The position numbers were made by a program, and so were the translations under genes. Of a DNA stretch of 58,504 nt, positions 10,628 to 21,643 are shown piece by piece. The notes below the pieces were generated by a model. It was given only the letters and a program-made list of their open reading frames with translations, searched no databases and had not been told where the DNA came from. How positions within the stretch are numbered: position 1 is the stretch's first letter; every line of letters begins with the position of its first letter. This DNA is from Halocafeteria seosinensis. Its lineage: Eukaryota > Sar > Bigyra > Bicosoecida. The stretch lies in the NCBI GenBank assembly GCA_001687465.1, contig LVLI01000360.1:1-58504 (forward strand), in the 5' to 3' direction.

Positions 10628-12425
10628 TTACAACCTGGGTACCCGTCTAGTGGCTAATTGGATAGTGCGGGAAAGTAATGATATCCCTAACGTTCGCTCC
10701 AAGTTTCCTAATGCTCCAATGCCTCCATAATCGGTTTGCGATACCTTTATGGTTTTCATACCCAATGCCATTGCGGGCTTCAGATTGGCCTGGAACTCCA
10801 AAACGAATGGAGCTGAGAGTGTACCCCAGCGATATTGTTTAGACTTACCCCGATATCGTCCAGGTACACTGCCTTGGTTGGTGGGACTTTAAGTTCATCA
10901 ATGGTCACTTCGAAAATAGATGAATGAGGCTTCTTCTGACCCAGAACACAAGACTCAGTTACAACGTCCATTTGTCGCCGCAATTGAGACATCAGCTTCT
11001 CTACTCGTGTTCGATCTTTTTCGTCCGCTATTTTATAATTGTTTGTTATGATTCCCGTCTTATATCCCTCCTTACGCAAAATATCGATCGCCTGCAAGTG
11101 TTGGCGGCTAGTAACGCAGAGGTTAACACTTGCGATAAATACCAACATACATGTTCCATTAAAGGGCGCCTTCGTAGGGAACTTGTAATTGCTTGTAGCA
11201 GCTCTCGTCCATCTACGCGCCCGAGACCAAACTTTTCGCATTCTACAGAAAACTCATGTTCAAACCCGTTTGAGTCGATTTCTCCGCGCTCTAACTTCGC
11301 GAAAGACCCCTCTTCGCCCGAACCACTTATTACCCTGTAGTATTCAAACTCATTTTCACTTTAGTACTACACTGATTGACACGCCAGTGAATTCTTACCT
11401 TGCAATGCTGAACGACTCTAAATTATGCTGCGTTTCAAACTTGCTGATAGCTCTGAATGGGGATTCCAAGAGGACTCCACCCAGGTCAAAGAGCACAACA
11501 GAATAAGAGTCTGCACATGTCGGAGTAAAGGGGTCTTGGTCCACTGGCTCTTGTTTTCTACCGTGTCTTCCTTCTCCACGGGCGAACTTAGAAGCTCCAG
11601 CTACAGCTTCTTTCATCGAATCAGCGCCATATTCGTACTCCGTAGCCAATGCGTCGTTCTCCGCGAGACCGGCACTCTCATATACAGATCTTCTATCATT
11701 TCGCATACATCTTTGTGGGCTGCAAACGATCAAACAATCCAATAAATTGATTCGTTAAATCCACAAAATTACGGAAACGAAAGCAAGAAAACATACAACT
11801 GCGCGATTGCGTTGGCCAGTTTCCGTGCCTCGTGGGAAACCCAGCCGTCTTCTACCACTCTATTTGCTAATCCGATTCGGTAGGCTTCATCTCCATCAAT
11901 CATCCTTCCTGTCAGAATTAAGTCCATAGCATGGGATTGGCCCACCAGTCTGGGAAGCCGAACCGTTCCTCCATCAATCAGTGGAACTCCCCAGCGCCGG
12001 CACAACACTCCCATTTGAGTGGAATGCCCAACCACTCGAAGGTCAGCCCAGCACGCTAGCTCCAATCCGCCGGCTACACACGACCCATTAATTGCGGCAA
12101 TGACTGGTTTCGTCAAGCTCATCCGCGTGGGTCCCATGGGTCCTTCGGCATCTCCCACTGGGTACACATCGTTCGGAGTACCTTGAGCCACCGCTTTCAA
12201 ATCAGCTCCAGCACAAAAGTGTCCGCCGGAGCCTCCCAAGATAGCTACTCGCGCCGTACGGTCTTCCTCAAAAGCGCGGAACGTGTTGGCCAGTGCGTGA
12301 GCGGTGCCCCTATCTACGGCATTTCGTGCAGCCGGGCGGTCAATGAGAATCTCCCAAACAAGTCCGTCATTCAGGATAGAGACCTGCAAGGTCTCAAATG
12401 TTGGCGAATCCGGTATATGTTCCAT
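10628..12425 (-). CDS. Crotonase-HAD hydrolase fusion protein
   Basis: Five exons, read from 12425 down: 11797-12425, 11399-11719, 11151-11334, 10825-11091 and 10628-10789; total 1,563 nt, 520 aa. Residues 1-263 are an enoyl-CoA hydratase/isomerase (crotonase) domain with the oxyanion-hole motifs GHFCAGADL and INGSCVAGGLELA, and the family's terminal motif DRRS..GASKFARGEGRHG. Residues about 283-520 are a HAD domain of the ACAD10/epoxide-hydrolase-N type: VVLFDLGGVLLESP (nucleophile Asp about 288), GIITNN, KKPHSSIFE, YLDDIG and ANLKPAMALGMKTIKV. The exon joins restore motifs in both domains, and exon 2 contains both the crotonase end and the HAD start, so the fusion is not an artefact of adjacent genes. 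The crotonase keeps the first family Glu (GGLELA) but has Cys where hydratases have the second. Likely acts on acyl-CoA metabolites; substrate unknown. One intron is only 35 nt. Confidence 0.85.
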
Positions 12426-13032
12426 ATTTTACACCGGCCCTCGCCAGAGGCATACAGAGCCAAGTATGGACGGAGAGACTCTGGACAATACAGGGTCGCT
12501 CTACATACTAGAGATAGTCTAGAGCCTGGGGAAATACGGGTGTGAAGGTCGTAGAGACCAACCGCAGTGTGCACATGTTTCTCAGACGCAGCAATATTTT
12601 CGAGCATGGTACGAAACGAACAGTTCCATCTAGCTTCTACTATAACAGTGTCCCTCAGGGATGGACAAATGCAGGGCAGCGTCCCATTCAGACTACGCTA
12701 CCAAGTAGGAGAGCATTGAATTTCACAGGAGTGACATTACCGGGGTAATTTACAACTACCAAAGCGATGCCACGACTGCAATCAAGTTGCTACAGTTACC
12801 TTAGTTAGATTGGGAGTTTTACTAAGCAATCTGATACCGTAATACTGGAGAAGATTCTCAGCAGTTCGGTATCGTGCATTTCTCTCTGCCTTTCTTACGT
12901 ACACTGCTCGAGATTGATCTCTAGCACTGTATACATTATTCTTGTAGCATAAGAAATGAGACAATCACGTGCAACCTGCAAGGGTTCGTTGCGTTCCTAC
13001 CAGGTCCGCGATTCACCGTATCCATTGGTCGT
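12426..13032. other. Intergenic, no supported gene
   Basis: Separates the divergent start of the crotonase-HAD gene from the small minus-strand gene ending at 13033. A 68-codon ATG frame on + at 12542-12748 (Arg/Ser/Pro-rich) shows no domain. I see no tRNA-like fold or repeat here. Confidence 0.4.
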
Positions 13033-13518
13033 TTAGCCGCTGAGATACTGGAAGTAGTACAAAGCTGCTCCGGCAGCTGCCAATGCTAAGGCCCCAACCA
13101 GTATCACAATCCCCCCTGAGTTATCCTGCGTCGACCATTCTGCAACCACAAGTCAGGGGAACAACCGCAGTGAAAAGGACGCTGTGTCAAACAACGCATG
13201 TTCTTCACCCCAGGCACATACCTTTGGAGTTGCTTTTTATCCCCTTGCGCGCTCTCAATTGGCTGGCCGACAGGTTATCGTCCGGCAATGATCCTCCAGC
13301 ATGGTACCTCTTCCTTAGCTCTGATGCTCCAAATTGATCGTCTGCAAACCCATATTGTGTGTGTATAGCCGAATTGGATATTCACTGGGTGCAGCAGCAC
13401 GTACCTCCCATTTTATCTCATTCGATATACAATCATAAAAGTATCCAATACCATCAACAGGCCATCGTCTGAGATAGATCTCAGCGATACACATCAAATA
13501 ATGCTTCTTCCAAGCCAA
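13033..13518 (-). CDS. Small C-tail membrane protein, WW-like N-terminus
   Basis: The two 3' exons are well supported: 13222-13341 and 13033-13139, with an 82-nt intron (GTATGT..GCAG) joining SNSK to EWSTQDNSGG. The protein ends in a transmembrane helix of about 20 residues (GGIVILVGALALAAAGAALY) plus a few residues, as in tail-anchored or type I proteins. Before it is a charged segment with LPDDNLSASQLRARKGI. An upstream exon about 13401-13518 carries a WW-like motif (GYFYDCISNEIKWE). The splice from it to 13341 is uncertain: the strong donor GTACGT does not keep frame, while a weaker GTGCTG at 13400 does. The start codon is unresolved. I do not recognise the family. Confidence 0.45.
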
Positions 13519-14125
13519 ATGAAGCCATGAGAATCCATGATGGGTCGAAGATGCTCAACCTAACGACCAGGTTCAACCAGGACAAGTGAATTGCCACTAA
13601 TGTGATAATGTAAAGGTTTGTCAGCCCCCGCAACGTATTGTTGGCTCCAGTAACGTGGGATAAAAGAATTTCCCAGTTAATGTTACTGCAGAGTGAAGAT
13701 GTAGAACATCAAAGAGGGTACGTATGTGTTTGTTTTGAGGAGACTCCTTCTGGAAGCTCGATGAAGAGATTACGCATTTATCAAATTAGCACACCTTGGA
13801 GAACTGAAATATCATTGGTGATGAATATGCACTTGTCTGAGAGCTATACCGGAATGGATTCAACTCGATGTTATCGTCATGTACGAGCTAGTTGTCTAAT
13901 TATCTGTCTTTGTCCTGTATTACAGACTCCTTTTTGGCAGAGTTCGAGGGGTAGCCTTCTTTTGAGTCATTGACCGACGATAGACGGCTGAGAAGGAAAT
14001 TTTCAGTCGGGGATTGACGACTTGCCAGCCACCCACACACTGTACACAACACACAAAAGAAATGAACTGCATTGCTTCTGTATTGTGTCCCTGTAGGGCC
14101 TGTAACTGGCATCGTAGTACAGACC
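13519..14125. other. Intergenic, unresolved
   Basis: Contains short frames on both strands (for example minus 13900-14112 with a Ser/Asn-rich segment) that could be 5' exons of the small membrane-protein gene at 13033. I could not connect them by phase-compatible splice sites. No RNA gene or repeat seen. Confidence 0.3.
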
Positions 14126-14716
14126 CTATGTAGGGTTCGCGAATTCCGAAATCATCTTTCGGAAGTTTTCTATATTGTCTTCTGCATTTTGTATAGGTAA
14201 GGAACAGTAGAACGGTTCTATGTTGTTGATAGTAATCGCTATCTCGCGAGACATGCTCTCTTCATTGAGATGTTGACCAGGTGGAACGGTCGCCAATTCA
14301 CGAATTATGTTCTGGTATAGATTCAAGAATTCTTTCATTCCGCTTGGAATACGAGTTGGTTGCTGAGTTTCGCGCTGCAACTCTTTCACCAATTTCACTG
14401 CCAAGGACGATTCTTGCCACGAGGTAGCCCGACTTCGATAGTCACACACAATAAAAACCAAGACCATTGCTATGTAATATGCGTTGTGTGGTTGACTATT
14501 ATCGTCATCTTTCCTTATAAAGTAACGCTGCAGGAATTGCTCAAAACGCTTGTAGCTCCATGTATCGCCTTTGGCCTGGTGGTACTCCCTCACACATCCT
14601 TTCAGTGTCTCAACCGTGTTTCCTCGACGGCGGCCGTTCGCTCCGAATACACCACTTATTTTGTCAGTAAAGCTCGGTTCGGGTCTGCTACGCTTTTGTT
14701 GCATTTTGCTTGACAT
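14126..14716 (-). CDS. Hypothetical protein, 196 aa
   Basis: Uninterrupted 196-codon frame from an ATG at 14716 (MSSKMQQKRSRPEP). The first 35 residues are basic and likely disordered. The rest is predicted mostly helical, with regular hydrophobic spacing (TWSYKRFEQFLQRYFIRK, YYIAMVLVFIVCDY, SLAVKLVKELQRETQ, LNLYQNIIRELA). The middle hydrophobic stretch is short and contains no long membrane helix. No domain recognised. It lies 300 bp from the start of the divergently transcribed GDP-fucose transporter, so the two may share a promoter region. Confidence 0.55.
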   Translation of the reverse strand: MSSKMQQKRSRPEPSFTDKISGVFGANGRRRGNTVETLKGCVREYHQAKGDTWSYKRFEQFLQRYFIRKDDDNSQPHNAYYIAMVLVFIVCDYRSRATSWQESSLAVKLVKELQRETQQPTRIPSGMKEFLNLYQNIIRELATVPPGQHLNEESMSREIAITINNIEPFYCSLPIQNAEDNIENFRKMISEFANPT

Positions 14717-15016
14717 GTCTTGCGCTCAAAGAGTACATATACGTCAAGATACTCGATCGCGGTCCGCAAGTTGAATCGGTGCCGCATATGATGAGGTTCA
14801 CTGTGGGTTAGATTACGACAGCGCTGTATGCATTTGACCGGATCTGAACACATTTCAATTCACGTTCCATTGATGCAATGCAACCGCTGATTCAGCCATT
14901 TTCGACGACGTATCGACGTAGATGCCAATGTGAAGCTAACCAACGTCAAGACTACCCTTAGGTAGTAGTTTTTATTGGGTTTAATACATGCGTTTATACC
15001 ATCGCGTTCGGTCAAA
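14717..15016. promoter_or_regulatory. Divergent intergenic region
   Basis: The 300 bp between the ATG of the 196-aa protein (minus) and the ATG of the GDP-fucose transporter (plus) must contain both promoters. No TATA box or defined element can be assigned with confidence. Confidence 0.35.
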
Positions 15017-16147
15017 ATGGCGGCTTTGAAGCCGTCAACGATGTCGAAGGATAGGAAACACGATAGAACGAGTAAAATTGTTCTCGTCGTAGTATTTTAT
15101 TTCGCGATATCGATCAGTCTAGTCTTCCTAAATAAGGTATATGGGACGTAAATGGCCGTGTGTTCAATCCAAGCATACATGTTTCCTTGCTTGACTTTCC
15201 TACAGGTTCTGCTGACAGACTCGGGGGCGTCTATCCCAGCGCCCTTGTTTGTTACTTGGTTCCAATGCTTGTTCACGGTGTTGTTGCTGCGAGGTCTTGG
15301 CACCCTCCGGAAGAACTATGTCCATATTGAGTGGCTAGCACAGTTCCCTGTAAGTCTGGTGTTATTTTACACAGTGCCTTTAAACTGTGACACTGGACTA
15401 TAACATCCTATGCTACTGCAGGCGCTGGAACTTGATTTCGAGGTTGCGAAGAATGTAGCACCTCTGTCGCTCGTCTTCGTTGGAATGGTTGCTTTCAATA
15501 ACTTATGCCTGAAATACGTTGAAGTATCCTTTTATAATGTAGCCAGGTCTCTGACCTTGGTGTTTAATGTAGTGCTATCGAGATACTTCCTCGGTTCCTC
15601 TATTTCAGGAGCTTCGCTCTTGTCTATCGCAGCGGTCGTACTTGGCTTTATACTTGGAACACGCGGGGAAGTTCATTTCAGTCTACTCGGCACATCATTT
15701 GGTGTACTGTCGAGTCTTTTCGTAAGTCTCAACGGCATACTGACGAAGTCAACTCTGCAGGCAGTCAAAGAGGACAAGTGGGTCTTACAATTGTATAACA
15801 ACTTGAACGCTTCCGTCTTTTTCCTGCCGTTGATTGCTATGTCGGGTGAACTCAACACGATATACATTTACGGGCATCTGCTACTTTCAGTTAGATTTTG
15901 GTTTTCAATGGTTCTCGCAAGTTTGTTTGGCTTTGCCATTGGAATTGCAACTATCTTGCAAGTGCAGGTGACTTCTCCGCTAACCCATAACGTGGTAGGG
16001 ACGGCAAAGGCTGCGTTACAAACGGGGTTGGGCTTTTCTATTTGGAAAAACCCTACAACAACCTCAAATGTAGTGGGTATAGCCTTGGTATTACTTGGAT
16101 CGCTTCAATACGCTTATGTACGTCACGGAGAAATGAAAGGACCCTGA
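15017..16147 (+). CDS. GDP-fucose transporter (SLC35C1-like)
   Basis: Nucleotide-sugar antiporter of the Golgi/ER that imports GDP-fucose for fucosylation; DMT superfamily. Three exons: 15017-15136, 15206-15349 and 15422-16147 (329 aa; introns 69 and 72 nt). Exon 1 supplies the first helix (VVFYFAISISLVFLNK). Family signatures follow in order: FVTWFQCLFTVLL, PLSLVFVGMVAFNNLCLKYV, FYNVARSLTLVFNVVLS, LYNNLNASVFFLPL, LFGFAIGIATILQVQ and SPLTHNVVGTAKAALQTGLG. These match SLC35C1 more closely than the GDP-mannose or UDP-sugar clades. About ten hydrophobic segments are visible. The ATG context is CAAAATGG. It implies a fucosylation pathway. Confidence 0.9.
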
Positions 16148-16461
16148 AGTTAAAGAAAGAGCACTCCGAATACGGAATTTATCGAATCCGATACTAGACT
16201 GTCAATAGAATATGAAGCCGAGGCGACAACAAGCAATTTGATAGGAAGAAATATTTCGTGAGGATTCCCAGCATAAGAGTGTGACTATTGACCCCAGCAA
16301 GACATGGATGACAACTTGAAACGATTTCAAACTGGTTGCCTTACCGCTACCTTTCGAGAATGATGCTCAAGGGCACCAGCTATCCTACAGGAAGTTTCAC
16401 GCACAAGTTCGAGAATTCTCCCAGTCATGGTAGACTAGAGTAGAAAGTCTTGGCGAAGAAC
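16148..16461. other. Intergenic
   Basis: Downstream of the transporter. No coding frame, repeat or RNA fold that I can support. Confidence 0.4.
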
Positions 16462-16599
16462 ATGCACAATTTTCGTGGTCTGAAGCAGTACGCGGGCTTA
16501 GGCAGAGGAGCAGGAGTTTATGTGGCCACGGAGGAGCATGCCGTTTTTGCTTTAGGAGCTACTGGTTTTGTGGGATACCTTCATCAATACCTTACGCGG
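16462..16599 (+). CDS. Possible first exon of a small membrane protein
   Basis: From an ATG at 16462 a frame reads MHNFRGLKQYAGLGRGAG, then a hydrophobic stretch VFALGATGFVGYLHQYL, and reaches a GTATAC near 16600 that may be a donor. A basic segment NVKARYKPMNR is open around 16665-16700 in another frame and could be the following exon. The pattern resembles short single-helix mitochondrial inner-membrane subunits, but no family is recognised. Confidence 0.3.
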
Positions 16600-17846
16600 T
16601 ATACTACTGTACCACGAAAGCGACTCCCCAGCTGTGCAAGACAATATTACGCGGCACCGCCCATGTTTATAATGTCAAAGCACGGTATAAACCAATGAAT
16701 AGGCTGATTTTTTCCCCATACACTGTGGTTCACCATTTGGCTCTAGTTCGTTTACAGCTCGCACAGAGGAAGTTCCGCAGGGTAACGTCCAGCGCACCTT
16801 TTTGGAGGTGGAATATCCATTCTTTTCTAAAGCAAAATTCGATATCAACGAAATCTCCTGGATGCATTATGCTGCATATCATTCTAACGCTTGTAATGAT
16901 GCCTTGATGATGCACGCATTGACATTGTCGGAACCGGGAGCGTCGGACGACGTAAGGTCCAGGTTGACTCAAATGAGTCAAGGCCCACAGCCACGTCGCC
17001 TCCGGCCGGTTTGATACCGTATTGCACAGTATCCACACGTACGCGAGGGTAGTCGCTACATTACGCGGCTGCGTTATCACTCCAGAAAAGCCTTATCCGA
17101 CTGTTAATGGTGCTTTCGGATAGCACGTGATTCGGCGACGTTTTTCTTCGTACCGGTATGTCCACGATTTGTTTGTTCGTCTTCCAGCTCCCCTCGGAGC
17201 TCCCCTTGTCGCCTTCCCTTCCAGCAGGTTCTTGAAGCTTACACAAAAAGAACCCGCCGGATTGTAAGAGCAGAACGCAGTGTACTATTGCCGAAAACGC
17301 TACCACTGCACGAATCATGGAAACACAAGCAATTTGTGCAATTGCAGTTCAATTGAGAGAAAGCAAAGAAAGAGAACCCGCCTATACGGAAGAGGTTTTG
17401 GTAGCAAGGTTGAAGGGGCCTTCGCCTTCGTACTGGGGTTTCTTCTGCGTTTTGTAGGTGCAGTGGCTACCTTCTTGCACGTGGTACACAGGGTAAAAGG
17501 TGGGTAACTTTTGTTTAAATTCAGAGGTACACTATTTTCCTTGTGAGCTATAATGAAAAGGTATCCAACATGTTGAACCTGCAAGGACGCTGGGTTTTTA
17601 CCTTTTTTGTTGTTTCTCTGGGGGTGTCCGAAGGGGGAAATGAAACCTTGAGATGCAGTGCATAATCTTCCTGCATGCTGCCACTAGGGGAAAGATGTTT
17701 GCCATCCCCTTAACGTACTTTGGCACATCTCTCATTGTAATAATGTGGTGTTCTATTGCTTTGGTGATGCAGCCCGTAGCGAACCTGGACTCTGAGCCGA
17801 GTTTCCACCGGAGTTTGAAAAGCGAGGACACAGCACAGACAGTAGA
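16600..17846. other. Unresolved region with coding-like fragments
   Basis: On the minus strand an ATG at 17318 begins a convincing signal peptide (MIRAVVAFSAIVHCVLLL) followed by a Gly/Lys/Ser-rich segment. Other minus-strand stretches at about 16920-17030 and 16690-16860 are open in different frames and look codon-like. They may be later exons of a secretory protein, but no consistent splice model was found. Plus-strand frames at 17280-17507 and 17653-17943 also contain hydrophobic runs. I call no gene. Confidence 0.3.
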
Positions 17847-20800
17847 ATGGATCCGAGATTTCGACTCCGTTCGTGCATGTCCTCGTCGGTGTCGAAAGCA
17901 CCGAACGATGATGAGGAATTTGAGGTCGTGGAGGAAGCGGTGACGAAGTGGCTGAATCACCATATACGGCACCATGAACTGTATAAGAACTCTAGTACGG
18001 GATATGCAAAACTTATCACAGACATGTGCGACGACTGCAGCAGCGCGATACCGCTGCTTTCTGTGCTCGAAGTGTTGTTTGATACCAGGCTGACACACTT
18101 GCAATGGTGGTTGACCAGTGAAGAAGATGAAAAACACGTAGAAAAGATGTTCGTCGTTGCCAAACCTGACCAGAAGGATCGCTTATATCCACGGGTTGCA
18201 CCGATCTATGTCTGGGAGAGGGCGTTGAATTTTTCCGTTCTTATATCAGCGCTAAGACGATGGGGAGTGGACGTAACTACGCTACGCCGAAAACGCAATG
18301 CCCAGGCTGACACTGTGGACGGAAGTTTCCGTTCCTCTTCGGTCGACGTACATATAGCATCGGGTGCGTATGCCGTTTTCTGGTTCACTTACGTGATTTT
18401 AATTGACCTCTTTTCATCCGATTCCAGGGCTTCTTTCAAAGGTTGGCAATATTGAACTTGATGGTTTACTGGAAGTGGTGAAGTTGATGTCTTTAGCTAG
18501 TCTCTACCCTCAGTTTGACTGCGCAGACGTAAGATATCAGCCTGGCTATGGGGTTGCCACATCTGCTTACAAAGTCGTGTATCACTTCTGGGCGCAGACA
18601 CTGCTGTTCCACCTCGAAAATTTGGTTGATCCCTCCGCGGAAGAGAGTCTCGGATTGAGCGAAGTTAGAGATTTGTTTTCTTCTGGTGAGTAGTTAGAAC
18701 GTACAATTCGCGTTTTTCCGCTCCTAGCCACGTCTTTGCCGCAGAGCGACATTGGTCATCTTTCAAAGAGGGTCTCTGTGTAGAATTCGATTCGAATATG
18801 GAGACGATAGAACACATTTTTGAGAGGTCTTTCGCCTCCTTTGGGTTAACCTTGCCGAACAAGCGAGAGATTTGCAGTGACTACGAGGACTTATGCTTTC
18901 TAGTGGTTTGTGATATTTTGCGTCGTTGTCGGTTCCTGGTTCACCGTGAGAACACTGATATCGCGGAGTGTAAACATATGCTGCGGCAGGAGCTGGAGGA
19001 TACATCTGACAACGTCGCATCACTAATGGAAGGTTTTTGCTTGGCAATCTCCTTCTGGAACGTGTTACTGCGAGAATCTACTGATCTTCCAATTGCTTCA
19101 CAAAACATGCAGGGGGTTTACGATGTGGCTAAAGGCGTTGCCGAGAGGGCTGACATACAAAGCATGGTCGAACTCATTTTTCAGTTTTACAACGGTTTAC
19201 CTGGCAATGCTGTGGCGTCCACAATTTCCATGGGAAAAGCATCAAGAGCAATGTCGCAGATATGGGGAAGTGATTTGATGGTAGTGAGTGCTAAATACTG
19301 CTCGCTGAAGTTCATGTCATTTGCTGAGATGCTTGTGAGACCGGCACTGTCTTCGCCGGAAAAGTGCAAGCAACTTACAGCGTGTTGCTTCCAATGGGTG
19401 CGCCGAATCATATATGTGGTGGAGATGTTACGAACCCGCACAGACACCAGTGCTATCGAAGATACAGTGTGGAGGAAAACAATGGGCTCGCGTGTGCTTC
19501 GTCTGCGGCGACGGACCAGCAGCACATCTACCCAGATTTCCCAGACAACCGGTGAAAACCCACCCTCCCGAAGAAAGGGTTCTGAGGAATGTGCGAAGAG
19601 TGTGCAACCAACGCCGAATACTCAGTCCCGAAAGAAAGGTTCTTCGCTTCGACACAATTCATGGAAATCTGGTACTGACGCAGATGAAAACGATCCTGTG
19701 GAACAGTTGGTTTTCGCGGGCGATATTGAAGATATTAAACTCTGTAGTGTGGATATCGTGCATGACTCACAGTTGGTTGCTATCATTTTTGCGGAGTTGC
19801 TGGCTTGGAAGTCAGTATTATGGCAGATATTTTTCACATGGTCTGAAGTGGGCACCCCGCGAGTTTACAGGGCCGCGAGCATGTCGTTGTTGTTTGAAAG
19901 TAAGGTTTCGCACACCATTCGTCGGTGCAGCTCGGGACTGGATAAAGTTTCCCCTGCTTTAGCGCTCGTTCGTGTTGCAGATGAGCAAAATGTTGAAGGC
20001 TGGCCTGAAACGGAGCAGAAGGAAGCGAGGTGTAGATCTCCCGGTGAAGCTGAGAACTGGTCTCAAGAGTCAGGTAGTACGGGAGCTTCCGACGTAGAAG
20101 TTGTTAGACCAGAGCATTTCGATTGCGCATTGGCCTCAGGACCAAAAGCTTCCGACAAAAGGATGCAACAAGGGATCGAGAAAGGGGCAGAATCACGGCG
20201 GGGAAACATCACATCCTCACCGCTGCGGCGTTGTTCCCTAAAGAATAGCAGCAGCACTTCACCTTGCGTGCAACATCAACAGAGCACCGACTTAGCAGAT
20301 AGAAACCGTGCCCAGGCTCTGGAGCCGACAGACGTTTCTATAGAGCGACCTATACTTAATGCAGAGTCGATGGCCAATTCCTCGGTATTCTCACCGGAGC
20401 GGGGTCAAATCCCCAACGCGAGTATGTTGTACACCCAGAATCGAAGCCCGGTGTTCTCAGCCGCGTCAACCAAGGACGAAACTACGGATGCCACTGCCTT
20501 CATGTCATCAGGTAGCTATAATAGTCCTGATCCGAATGCATTTGATGGTTGCATTACTCCTCGGCCAGCCGTGGATACTTTGTCAAAGATTAGGAAAGAA
20601 GCGGCAGGCGAAGGAATACCTGATGAAAGGAACGAAGCCACCGTGCACACCCAGAGAAGTAGTTGCAGCATCACCAGTTCCGGTAGTTCACCGTTACGGG
20701 AATGCGATGAAAAGAAAAGTCAAAATGTTTCCATGAACTCGATGCAGAGCTACATTCGCAAGAGTCGCCAAATTGAACTCGAGAGAAACATGTCGGAAAC

Positions 20801-21560
20801 ATTCCCCAGCACGTCAAAGAAAGTAGCACCGAGACAGCTTCTAGAGAGAGCTCTGATAGGTCAATGCGAGACAGAGAACCAAGACGCGGATCCGGAGCCC
20901 AGTTTGTCTACATGGATTCTTTCTTTTCGTTCCCATGTGAATTGTAATCAGCCTGAACATAATTACGTTTCCCGTAATTGGGACAAGGATGATATCAAGA
21001 AACAGTTGTCCATCTCCTTGGACTCACTCCTGAAGATCTTTAAAGACACTATGGCTCCTCCTCGAATAAAGCGAGCGTTTGAGAAGGTACAGACTGCGGA
21101 CCCCGTCATTTCCACGTACCAGATCTTTAATCTTTCTACGGAGGACATCAAGACAGCCTCAAAACTTCAGGAAATGGTTCTTCGTTCCACAGATTCTTCT
21201 GCAAGACCCCCTCGCCGACAACGGGACGCGCTAACGGAGTCATCTCCATCGCTCTCCCCGTCAGGTTTACAAGGAACAAGACTCAGAGGTCACTCCGTAT
21301 CGAGCGGCACAGAACATGCCTCGGCGTCGCCGTTGCCTCCATCCCAAGGACGAACTCGAGCCAGGGGGTGTTCTCTCTCCAGCTCTCCAGAAGCTGAAAC
21401 CAGTAATGATTGCTTCTCTTTTAACGAGTTTGTGCATTTTTTCTTACATTTGTGTTTATTAGAATGTGAAGACAGTGGTCAAGTTAAGACGACTGTCAGC
21501 AGACTTGTACAGGCTGCATCCACTTGTTCCCCTGACCCTGAGTCAAGTTATTTTTCGTGA
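17847..21560 (+). CDS. Hypothetical protein, 1,196 aa
   Basis: Three exons: 17847-18363, 18428-18685 and 18745-21560 (introns 64 and 59 nt; total 3,591 nt). The joins give VHIASG-LLSKVGNIEL and LFSS-ERHWSSFKEG with no stop. Residues about 15-430 look globular and helical, with Trp/Cys-rich blocks (VTKWLNHHIRHHELY, LFDTRLTHLQWWL, MEGFCLAISFWNVLLRE). Residues about 450-1100 are Ser/Pro/Thr/Glu-rich and probably disordered. The end is hydrophobic and helical (FNEFVHFFLHLCLLE). No family recognised; a cytoskeletal or scaffold role is only a guess. The start at 17847 is the first ATG of the frame; a second Met is ten codons in. Confidence 0.7.
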
Positions 21561-21643
21561 AGCGTTAGTGGAACATCAATAATGTCACATCATGCATGTT
21601 TTCATGGTAATGTTCTACTGGTGGATTTGTTTTAGCTTTATTC

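Noticed and set aside
10780-11742. Separate HAD and crotonase genes
   Set aside because: The exon at 11399-11719 encodes the end of one domain and the start of the other without interruption, and all flanking joins keep phase.
17653-17943. Plus-strand ORF with a hydrophobic leader
   Set aside because: Overlaps the start of the 1,196-aa gene in another frame; no compatible downstream exon keeps it open. The chosen frame has phase-consistent joins to two further exons.
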